Assembly: GCF_037975245.1 (NCBI RefSeq)
Contig: NC_092567.1
Location: 25,288,876-25,352,875 of the forward strand
Direction of reading: 5' to 3'
DNA from: Apostichopus japonicus
Taxonomy: Eukaryota; Echinodermata; Holothuroidea; Aspidochirotida; Stichopodidae
Length of the DNA stretch: 64,000 nt
Positions 1 to 19,032 of the stretch are shown one piece after another. Numbering within the stretch: position 1 is the stretch's first letter; the number at the start of each line of letters is the position of its first letter. The notes beneath the pieces are model-generated. The model made no database searches. It was not told where the DNA came from and was given only the letters and a program-made list of their open reading frames with translations. Position numbers and translations under genes: made by a program.

Positions 1-9315
<9,315 letters not shown>

Positions 9316-9432
9316 TTTGCTCGCTACATCAGATCTGGACACCACTTTGACCAGATTTGTCTGCAATAACGAAAGTGGAAGACATGTCCATTTGAATCAC
9401 CTGTGTTGTTGAAGCACTAGATACATTCTTAC

Positions 9433-9831
9433 CAGTGGCAGAACGTCAATACAGTCAGGGGGTGGATGCCCCCCCCCCCCCCCGACGTACTCAAATGGAC
9501 TGCTGGCGCCCTTTTCAGCTTTTTACCACTTTTTACTTATTCGCGATTATTGACTTTTTTACAAAGATACCACAGGGATTGTGATGAAGCGCATGTACTT
9601 TCAACACCCATATAAACTTCCGCGTTGTCACAAATGGCGATGAAACCTATTTATTCTTCGTTTATCTGCAAATTAGCAAGGCCCGGAAAGGGTCATTTCC
9701 GGCGATCTAGGGAGTATCTTTACTCAAAAAAGTTCTGCGCCACGCTGTGGTGGCGCTCCGCTTAGAAAGTGTCGAAAGCGCCCCTACAGACCATTCTGGC
9801 CCCCTGACCAATACCTCTAGCGCCGCCACTG
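9433..9831. mobile_element. hAT-type MITE, family CAGTGGCGG, copy 1
   Basis: Inverted ends CAGTGGCAGAAC and CGCCGCCACTG are flanked by 8-bp near-duplicates ATTCTTAC (9425-9432) and ATTCTAAC (9832-9839). G- and C-runs lie just inside the left end. The interior carries a core (about 9680-9775: GGCCCGGAAAGGGTCATTTC, then TGGTGGCGCTCCGCTTAGA) that recurs in MITEs with other termini in this window. No coding capacity. Confidence 0.9.
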
Positions 9832-10087
9832 ATTCTAACATGTCATGTATATAGAGTGACGTGACATGTTATTTCTGTGCTGGTTACAATTTCATTTTCT
9901 CTTCCAGATTGACCACTAAGGCACGCCAGTGATGATTGCAACTCCATTTGCCACGTCATTTATTGTTTGCCAAATATTCTACGTCATAAAAATAAGTTTG
10001 TAACGCCTATATGACACAAATGACTTCATTGCTAAAAGTCTAAAACAAGAGCATCTGATAAATACAAGCATCAAACTAGAGTATAAT

Positions 10088-10474
10088 CATAGGCGCAGGA
10101 GGCGGGGGGCTTTGGGGGGGGGGCTGCAACCCCCCTCCCCAACCAAAAATGTTTGTAAAAATTCGGGCAATATGCTGAGAATTTTTAGGGCACCTACTGA
10201 AAAAAAAATTGCAATGTGTTTTTCAATGGTTAAACTGATATTATTTGTCATAATTATTATTGTAACGACTTCTCCAATAATTATAACCAATAGGGAAGGG
10301 TAATAACACGGCAAATGTTTGTATGTTATTGGCATGCGATGTAATAACCGATGCATGCCTATATGATATACACATTGACATGTTGAACGCGCGCGGAGCG
10401 CTTGAAAAAGTTTTGTTATATTTTCGGGCAAGTCGTTACAGCCCCCCAAATCAAATTAGGCTCCTACGCCTATG
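10088..10474. mobile_element. MITE, family CATAGGCGTAGGAG, copy 1
   Basis: Inverted ends CATAGGCGCAGGAG and CTCCTACGCCTATG with long G and C runs next to them. Flanks AGTATAAT and AGTAAAAG agree at 6 of 8 positions, a decayed 8-bp duplication as in hAT elements. A full second copy (42287-42664) and a partial third (22788-22977) share the interior. Confidence 0.88.
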
Positions 10475-10773
10475 AGTAAAAGTAAAGATAAGTGAATGAA
10501 TAAATATTTACGGTAAGTGAAAAACCAGAGCTTTTTTCGGTTTACTGCTGGTAAATGAAACCTATGTATGATGCTAAAATCCAACTTGACACGTAATCTC
10601 ATAAAAACAAATTGATTTAAGTAAGAACAAAACAGAGACATTTTCTTGATGTAACTTGAAAGATAATTAAACCACTCATAATTTGTAATTTTCACAAACG
10701 GGAAATCAAAATCATAGTGATGTAAGTTTGCTATAAATTGCATTAATACTCACAGGTTTGTATTCCTGCTGTT

Positions 10774-11062
10774 CAGGCGCGTAGCCAAGGGGGGGGGGCG
10801 AAGGGGGCAGCCGCCCCCCCCTTGAGCATATTTTTAAAAAAAATTTGTAATGTTGATATCGCTAGTATTTTCAAAAGAGAAAATGCTAAGATGCAACTAA
10901 CAAGGCCTGGGAAGTGCCATTTCCAGCGATCTGGGAGGCATTTTTAGCCAAAATTTTCTTGTACGCTTCGCGCCAACTCATGGTGGCGCTACGCTTAGAT
11001 AGTTTGCAATGCCGAATCTACAGTTTCGCCCCTCCCTTGGCAAATTCCTGGCTACGCGCCTG
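10774..11062. mobile_element. hAT-type MITE, family CAGGCGCGTAGCCA, copy 1
   Basis: Inverted ends CAGGCGCGTAGCCA and TGGCTACGCGCCTG with a perfect 8-bp target duplication CTGCTGTT (10766-10773 and 11063-11070). The interior holds the shared core (AAGTGCCATTTCCAGCGATC, then TGGTGGCGCTACGCTTAGA). Non-coding. Confidence 0.95.
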
Positions 11063-11070
11063 CTGCTGTT

Positions 11071-12370
11071 TACAGCGGCCGGAACTGTCTTGACGTCAAC
11101 TTACACATAAAAGTTATACATTTTGAAGTAAATGTTAAAATATAAAACAGCTAATTACTAGAAGAAAAAAATTGGATTTTACAGTAATACATACTTACCT
11201 TATGGGGTGTACAATGTTTGTTCATGCCTGTTTCTCTCCGATGTCTGTTCTACTGTTTGATCAAGAATTCTGGACGCTTTCGTTGCATCAGTCTATATAT
11301 AATATAGGCCTAACTACCGCAGACTATACATTTATATATGTTTATGGTCCTATACTAATGAATGATTCGTCTCCCTATATGTGATATAGTCACGGCTACG
11401 ACTTATACACTTTATTTTATTTCAATAATAATCAATATCCATTTTGCAGAATGTACTTATACATTTTTCAAGGTCCACTTATGTATTGACTTATATGACC
11501 TAGCTGCAGCAGCTGTACTCTTGTTAAAACCACAGGACGTTAACCATTTACTTTATTAATGAAAGTGTTAACATCGCGGAATTGCATCTGTTCAACGATT
11601 GATCTATGATTTGAAAGAAAAGTCATAATTTAACTAACAATATTCAGCTATACTTGGGCAGTATATCTATAAGGCTTAGCGTCATAAATCAGTTGACGCA
11701 TAGGCTAATATATAGTTTAAGGGATATTCTTCTATTTATGTTCACACTGTAAATTAATATCACTATATAAACTGACGCCACAAATTTCGTGTTCATTGTC
11801 AAATAATTCTCCAATAATTCTTAACACATCCATACTTAAAACTGCCTCCTTAAAACATCCATTCCAACCGTACTATACCGACGTGCACTACGTATTAATA
11901 CAGTTTAAGGGTCATTCTTCAGCTATATTTATGTTTACACTTTAAATTAATATCACTATATCAATCAATCAAGTTCATGTGCTACATTCCATTTTTTTTT
12001 ACATTTTGAACAATATAGGATAAATAAGATGGTATCAAATAAAGTAGTAAATATAGAGTATCGATATAATATATGTGAGATGGAAGTAGAGGAACCAGAA
12101 ATAAGAGGATACTGGTTTCTGGTTTACTGGTTTCTGGTCTTATAAACAGACGCAAAAAAATCGTGTTCATTGTTGAATCATTCTCCGAAACTGCTTTCCG
12201 AAAACATCCATTCAATATCATTCATACCAACAGTATACTACCCACGCTTGCCAAACACATGCATGCTATTAGCAGGCTTAGAACACACTTGCCACGTGAC
12301 TTTTTAACTCGTCATTAATAACAGGCAACACAGAGACACTATCGCGGGTATGGTTGAGAAGGAAATGGGT
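11071..12370. other. non-genic spacer with an old imperfect duplication
   Basis: No exon-like frame or known element was found. The segment around 11709-11890 (AGTTTAAGGG, ATTAATATCACTATAT, CGTGTTCATTGT) recurs in diverged form around 11897-12250, so the spacer grew partly by local duplication. Confidence 0.5.
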
Positions 12371-12378
12371 AGGAAAGA

Positions 12379-12643
12379 CAGGCGCGTAGCCAAGGGGGTG
12401 GGGGAAGCGAAGGGGGCGACCGCCCCCTCCTTGAGCATATATTTCTTTTACGTTTTTATGATATCGCTAGTAATTTCGAATAGAAAATGCTTAGATGCAA
12501 CTTGCAATGCCTGGGAAGTGCCATTTCCAGCGATCTGGGAGGCATTATGGTGGCGCTATACACTTAGATAGATTCCAATGCTGAATCAACGGCTCTGATA
12601 ATTTGCCTACAGATTAGTGGCACATTTCCTTGCTACGCGCCTG
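12379..12643. mobile_element. hAT-type MITE, family CAGGCGCGTAGCCA, copy 2
   Basis: Ends CAGGCGCGTAGCCA and TTGCTACGCGCCTG. Flanking octamers AGGAAAGA (12371-12378) and GGGAAAGA (12644-12651) agree at 7 of 8. The interior is homologous to the copy at 10774 but shortened in the shared core. Confidence 0.92.
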
Positions 12644-13155
12644 GGGAAAGATGGGGACATATAGTCCACCGGCCTCCCTACGCTTCCCCTCTGACAAAGA
12701 AAAAGAGATGCTGGCATGCTATCCGGGGAAGTAGTAATTGTAGGAGCTAACTCAAGCTCCACAGAAATCATTTCGCAACAAAAATTTAGACTGAGGTGAC
12801 CAGACGTTCCCGATTTTTGGGGACAGTCCCCGATTCCAATGTCTCGTCCCCAATTAACAATTAAGTGTCCCCAAAAGTGTCCCATATTTAACAAGAAGTC
12901 CCGGGAATTTTAAACACGATAAATATATTTATTCCTAGCAGCTTTAGAAATGTTGCAATATCTACCTTGCTGCCCGTTAAACTTTAATCACACTTCATTA
13001 CAAAAAGCATAGATGTACACAAATACCTCGCAGCGACGATCTCATAGATAAAAAAAAAAAACTACTATAATGTAGGGTATAAGCAGAGTAATGTACAAGC
13101 GTGACAGTGTTTCCTACGACATAAAGTGGTGTTACTCCTGTACTGACATGTAGGC

Positions 13156-14076
13156 CAGAGGCGTAACGATGAGTCTGGGGGCCCCTGGGTCTAAGGAAGG
13201 AAGGGCCCCCCTGGCTGCTGCGGAGAATCAAATCGCGCAGCGCACATCACGAGCGCGGAGCGCGAAGTCCCAAAGGCGTGGGTCCAGGGCCCGCCTTAGG
13301 GCCCTGGAAGCTCTGGGGTTCTACAAGCTCTCTAGTGCAATCTAAGCCGTATATGGAACATTTCGTGGTGATTTTATCGACTGAGATTTTGGGGAAAATC
13401 TGCGTTCATAGACACATTTTTGGTCCGCCTTGTCTGTCATACTGGGAACATGAAAAAAAGGTGTTGCAAAGCTAGAATATCGTTAAGAGATTGAAAGGAC
13501 AATAAGACCAAATGACCAATGTCCAATTAACATAAACATGTATATTTCAACCCGTGGCGTAACTCCTGTGGACAAATGGTATCCAAGTTCCCGAGAACTT
13601 GGAAAGGCTAGAGCTTGAATTTACTGAGCCTGGCCTTCTTGTCAGCAAACATATCGATTAGTCCATCTATATCAAGTGACCATGCATGCCCCCTCGCTCT
13701 CGATGGAAAGGATAGCCAGCGAATCCAGCCGATCTTGAGAAATGGTTGAACGTAGGAAAGTCTTGATTAGCTTCAACTTGGAGAATGATCTTTCTGCGGT
13801 CGCCACTGTGACTGTAAGTGTAATAAATAGGACCACAGCCGATAACAGCTTTAACAGTTGCAGGGGCATATGATTTATGACGAACGTATTCACGCACAGA
13901 AAAATATGTCCATTGTCTCGTTTATAGTTTCTTTTCCAACGAAAACGTGCCGTTTCAAAAAAAAAGAAAAACAAGAGTACCTCTCTTCCAAGTTCTGTAC
14001 ATCAGTGCAGAGGGGCCCCCTTTGGTCGGGGGCCCCTGGGTTTGCCCCGTCCGAGCCCATAGGCGTTACGCCGCTG
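13156..14076. mobile_element. non-autonomous hAT transposon with transposase remnant
   Basis: Inverted ends CAGAGGCGTAACG and CGTTACGCCGCTG lie between perfect 8-bp duplications ATGTAGGC (13148-13155 and 14077-14084). At 921 bp it is longer than the MITEs. It keeps a minus-strand piece of hAT transposase (13672-13870), so it looks like an internal deletion derivative of an autonomous hAT element. GGGGCCCCTGGG-type palindromic segments lie near both ends. Confidence 0.93.
13672..13870 (-). pseudogene. hAT transposase C-terminal (dimerisation) remnant
   Basis: The minus-strand frame reads TVATAERSFSKLKLIKT followed by FLRSTISQDRLDSLAILSI, the hallmark of the hAT C-terminal dimerisation region (ERSFS...K..RS.....RL..L..LSI). 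It ends in a stop at 13672. No BED finger or catalytic core is present inside the 921-bp element, so it cannot encode an active transposase. The frame runs upstream into a low-complexity run, an accidental extension. Confidence 0.9.
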
Positions 14077-14084
14077 ATGTAGGC

Positions 14085-15364
14085 CTATTCTTGATTATGC
14101 CATGTCTGTGCTCTACCAGCCTAGCAATTTCTTTCTCAAAGGGGGGAGACCCCCCTCTTAGACGTCCCCTCCTCTTAGATGTCCCCTCCTCTTACAGACA
14201 CCTTCCCAGGCCGCATATTCCACCTTCAACACAAAGTCCTGTACGTAACAGTATACAAAGCCTGGTGAGTTTTCGTTTTCCTCTGACCCACCAAATCCAT
14301 ATCCCCAAGAAGTCTGGGATCACTCTGCGGTACCTGGACCCTCCTTTCCTTTCGCTTCCTTCCACTACCGCCCGCTCCCCATCCAGTCCCCCACCATCTT
14401 TCCCCAGTCATTTTATCAGAAACATTTAGACGGCGATCCCAAATCCATCTATCGAACGGCCTTCAGCCTAGGCCCAAAGTTTGTTTCCACCCAACTGCTG
14501 TAAACAAGTTCTTATGTATCTGCGCGGAATCTTTGGAATGTTAGGCCTACTAGTCTTCACAGAGGTGGTAGTTAGTCTGTTTGTTCTATACAGTCGTCCT
14601 GCCCCTATTTGCTTTGTGGTTGAAAAGGCCAGTGACCCAAGCCTAGCCTCTTTTTGATCGGTTCTGTGATTGACTTTCGTAGTTCTCCCATCTCTCAAGA
14701 TTGTATTCATCAGGAGTTGTGATTATATTAACAGTGATATAACAGTTCGTTTTTTAAATTAGCCCACTTAAATAAGAGAAGGATTAAGCGTAAGTAGTGA
14801 AACCACGAAAGTAATATAATCCACGATAATTAAAATTCGGTGTTTACACCTGTAATGATAGAACCCCGAGTATGGTCTTCCGGTGTTACTCATGCACTAT
14901 AATGAACTGCACTTGCGAAATTTAATTAGACCTAACGTTGTTACCCTTGTTTGCTACACACTACAGTAGATATAGGCCTACACATCGTATGTCCAGTTTG
15001 GCCTATTCTGCCCTTTCACATAATGTATGTTATACTCAGACCCTTCTTACATACATCTTCACGAAATTACGATCTGCACAGGCTGTCCAAGATAGACATG
15101 TTTGTGTTATTGTTAGTACTGTTACTAGGCTAGGCCCAAAGTTTGAAATATAGGACTAGTAAATATGACATGTTGGGTTCAAATATGGTGCACTCAAGTC
15201 ATTGTAAATTGCAAATTTTTGTCATTGTGAATACATTTCTCCTTTTTTCTATATCTTGCTTCATCAAAGTGTTTTTTTTTCTGGTAGCGGTAGCTTTGGC
15301 ATTACTATTGTGCAGTACGTAGTGGTATTTACTATCTGCCTGGCAGATAAAGGATCAGAGAGCA
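14085..15364. other. non-genic spacer
   Basis: I see no exon with splice sites, no RNA gene and no complete repeat here. C-rich open stretches near 14140-14420 look like chance frames. Confidence 0.45.
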
Positions 15365-15372
15365 CAATGATC

Positions 15373-15747
15373 CAGTGGCGGAACATCCATACAGTCAGGG
15401 GGGGCGGATGCTCCCCACTGACAGACTCAAATAGACTGATGGCGCCCTTTTCAGCTTTTTACCACTTTTAACTTATTCGCGATAATTGACTTTTTTATTG
15501 CGCTCTCATCTACCTATTGACATTTGTCACATTTTGTTGACGATGACCAGCTATTTATTCGTTTATCTGCAAATTAGCAAGGCCTGGAAAGGGTTATTTC
15601 CGGCGATCTAGGGAGTATCTTAATTTACTCAAAAAATTTCTGTACGCTCCGCGCCAACCTGTGGTGGCGCTCCGCTTAGATAGTATCGAAAGTGCCCCTA
15701 CAGACCATTCTCAACCCCCCTGACCGATACCCCTAGCTCCGCCACTG
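15373..15747. mobile_element. hAT-type MITE, family CAGTGGCGG, copy 2
   Basis: Ends CAGTGGCGGAAC and CTCCGCCACTG with a perfect 8-bp target duplication CAATGATC (15365-15372 and 15748-15755). It is homologous over its length to the copy at 9433-9831, including the shared core at about 15590-15695. Confidence 0.95.
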
Positions 15748-16176
15748 CAATGATCTGAGTACTAATAATGGAGTTGCAATACTTGTTTTATCTTACTGCC
15801 AAGTGAAGCACACAACTCTTTAATTAAATATCATCTGATATGGCAGAGATGAATGAGGGATTGTATTCATTCTGCAGTTGGATGAACAATTAAATGCATT
15901 ACATTTCACATGGTGCTACAATTCCATTCTTACTTTAGGTTCCAAGAACGTTCTTAAATGTTAAGATAAAAGAGATGCTCTAAAAAGCCAGTCCTTCAAA
16001 ATGCTGAGCAAAGTCTTGCTCCGATTGGGAGGGTCACAACATGTTTTTAAATGTTGTGTTGTGAGGGAGTCACATTTTGTCCATGTATGATGTCATAGTG
16101 CCCTTTTATTGGAGGGGAAATGTTAAACATACTTTCCTATTGTTATTCTGTCTAACAGTCAGTGTTACTAAGTAGC

Positions 16177-16723
16177 AGACCTGTCAACCTGTTTGACCCC
16201 AAAATAGGGAGAATAACATTTTTCAGGGCCAAAATATAGGGAGAACAAGGGGAAAATAGGGAGGTTGGTAATTTTCGACTGAAATGATATAAATACTCCT
16301 AAATAAGTATAGTCTACTTATGCAATACAGTGAGAGAATCATCCATTCAGTGTTTCTTGTTGTAGTTTACAGCAGCTCGCTTCGCTTTCTCCAGGGTTTC
16401 TTTAGTAGGCTTCCATTTGAAACAGGGAACAGTGGACTCTGGGTACTGTGACTTCATGGCTAGTATGCTAGATAGAGTCCCATCAAGCTTGAGACTTGAC
16501 CGACTGTCTGTCTTGTTCTTGCAAACTACACTGAATAGCCTTTCCTGTTCAGCGTTACTGTGGGGAATTACTAAGCATAAGACTAATTGTTGGTTATTTT
16601 CAGAAATGTTGCAAGTGATGAAACATTAAAAAACCGGGAGAATAAAATACAAAACCGGGAGGCCGGGAGATTCGGGTAAAACCCGGGAGTCTCCCAGTAA
16701 AACCGGGAGTGTTGACGGATCTG
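16177..16723. mobile_element. hAT-like element with transposase remnant, CAGACCTGTCAAC ends
   Basis: Ends CAGACCTGTCAAC and GTTGACGGATCTG form an imperfect inverted repeat. The flanks share AAGTAG directly outside both ends, consistent with a decayed 8-bp duplication. Repeated GGGAG-rich segments lie inside both ends. The middle holds a minus-strand transposase fragment (16347-16620). Confidence 0.8.
16347..16620 (-). pseudogene. hAT-type transposase C-terminal fragment
   Basis: The minus-strand frame contains IPHSNAEQERLFSVVCKNKT, then RSSLKLDGTLSSILAMK and CFKWKPTKETLEKAKRAA, ending in TGA at 16349-16347. The S(N)AE.ER.FS.V...KT..RSSL...TL pattern is the C-terminal block of hAT-superfamily transposases. 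It differs from the remnant at 13672, so it comes from another hAT lineage. There is no complete catalytic domain. Confidence 0.75.
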
Positions 16724-16731
16724 AAGTAGGG

Positions 16732-18920
16732 TTGCACTGAATTTCAAATTTGGCTGAATTCAGGATTTACAGTAAAAGCTCTCAGTTTTGGTGAATTCTA
16801 AATCTAGTTTGTAAAACAACTGATATATGTTTCTCAGGAACTTAAAGATTATAATGGTGTTTGTGAACAAACATATTGTAACCTCCTGGTTTATTGTTTT
16901 CAGAAATGTAATTTCACCTGTTTAGGTTAGACTTGAGAGCCGGCTAATGACTAGTGAACTATACTGTACATGATGATGTTATTGTTGTCTAAACAGTAAA
17001 ATGCAGGCTTAAGTAATAAGGAAATAAATTGGGATAATGCACGGTAAACTCACTGGCGGATTAACATAAGTTGCAAAAAGAGGTATCTCGCCAAGCTTAA
17101 CCCCAATCCCATAGCTACTGTAGCTGTCTAAGCCAATTCAAAGCAAATGAATCACAGAACTTGTATGAAACGAATCAGATCATGTATATATGGTATGACA
17201 ACTAGCCCCTCGGTGTAAACCTTGACCAAGTGGTGACCAGAATTCTAGCTAGCTTTCAGCCTGAAGTATACTTAACGTAGCAACGAGCAACAACGATTAG
17301 CTTATTTAGCAATACTGGCATTAATGTTATTAATAGTATGGCATTAAGCGGCCATCAAAACAAAAATAGGACTAACGCAAGTAATAGTACTTATCAGAAT
17401 TTATTGGAGGCTTTGAATAAACAAAATAGGCAATCTTCAAAAGTCCTGAGAGCAGCAACCCAAGGAATCGAACCAACAAAAGACAGTTACACACAACAGT
17501 TGACTATAGCCAATATCAGAACACCATGGATAACACTTACATAATGTTTAACTGACAGGCCTAGGCATGGAGTTACTGACAAGGTATAGTGCAGCCAAAA
17601 TGTATTCAAGAAATGCACTTTGCAAGGAACAGTAAATGTGAAGATCCAAATTAAGTAATGTTACATGTCCTGGTGCACTCGTATTTGCGTCCGAACAAAT
17701 GCTACAGCCAATGTACTACAAAAGTCAAATGTTTACAACTGTAATTATATAGCTTAGCACAGTATACAGTGTACTTTACTATGTCAGTAAGTACACATAT
17801 CCGTAATAAACAATGACTTTTAGATAAATTCTCTTTATTGCTGAATTCACCGGTTCCTTTTGCTATGCCCACTGGATGTAGGCGCAGTATGCCCTAGTGC
17901 CAGATCCTTATGCTGTATAACATAGTGTTGTTCAATGTCTCTAGTCAGAGTATTGTTATTCAAGATTGTTATTTTTATCAGTCCATATTTACATTGTACT
18001 TAGAATTTTAACTAAAATAAAATTAAAGAAAAACGGAGTACTCTTTCGATACAATTGTTGTTTATTTTTCTTTTGAAGTATTTACAAAATCGTAACATTC
18101 TGAGATGTAAACTAATATTTGTTTTAATGCTTTGTATGAATGCATGAACAGGGTATATAACCCTATTGCTGGATGCACTTGGCGTAGGCCTAGTGCATCG
18201 CTTGGGTCATAACCCCGATTGCGCAGTATCCTGCGATAAACGCACGGTAGACCGTTGATAAAAACCGTAATTCTTGTTTGATACAGTATGGTCAGTGCTT
18301 GTATTTCTCTAATTGTGAGTATAACTTGTTAAGCTTTAATGAATGCGGAGCTTGACAAGTTGACCCCTTACCTTTGTCATTATTCTACGTATAGTTAGAA
18401 CTGTACTGTACTGTGCTATGTAATGTACTGTACCATACTGTACATAAATGTACGATGTAATGTACTGTACAGTGCTATGCAGTACAGTACATTCCTGTAC
18501 ATTCCTGTACTACATTGCAAAGTGAACACATCTTTTTCCCTGTAGACTTGTTTCTTGTTGGTTTTATTGAATATCATATAATTTAATGGATTCTTGATGG
18601 TATGCAATTGTCAGTTGATGTTGAAAACAAATTTTTGCTGGTATGGTTTATTACAAACATGATATACCCTTGAAAAAGGTTTTATATTTCTTCACTCTGT
18701 GCCTTAACTGTTCTTGTTAGAGACTGGTAAGTTAACATTGTATGATAGAGTACTGAAAGAGCATGCTTGGAGTGAGTCTGTACTCATTTTCATTACAACA
18801 GTTTTAGCTGTACACAGTGTACAATAATCATACTTGGTATTGTAGATTGTATTAAGTCACAGATTCAAGGTCCAAGTCAAGAGAAAGCTTTTAAGTTTTA
18901 ACTAAATATTTTAAATGTAA
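16732..18920. other. non-genic spacer with GTACTGTAC-rich patch
   Basis: No gene recognised. Positions 18395-18515 are crowded with overlapping TACTGTAC, TACAGTAC and related palindromic words. The rest shows no exon-like structure. Confidence 0.5.
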
Positions 18921-18922
18921 AA

Positions 18923-19032
18923 GTAAGTTAGCCTGACGTTTCGATCCTATCAGGATCTTCTTCAGAGGCTAAATGACAACTCTGAAGAAGATCCTGCTAG
19001 GATCGAAAGTTCGAAACGTCAGGCCAACTTAC
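18923..19032. repeat. large inverted repeat (hairpin) of a GATCGAAACGTC-type motif
   Basis: The left arm (GTAAGTTAGCCTGACGTTTC, then GATCCTATCAGGATCTTC) is repeated in reverse complement on the right with one small insertion. Arms are about 45 bp around a loop of about 12 bp (GCTAAATGACAA). Each arm contains CTGAAGAAGATCCTG(A/C)TAGGATC followed by GAAA. This recalls the recurring 'gaagatcc...gaaacgtc' motif of Penelope-like elements and their hammerhead-type ribozyme ends; that link is inference. Confidence 0.8.

Noticed and set aside
12785-12905. GTGACCAGACGTTCCCGATT followed by several GGGACA/TCCCC blocks, resembling one end of another hAT-type element
   Set aside because: Only one end is visible and I could not find a matching inverted partner or target duplication, so it is not listed as an element.
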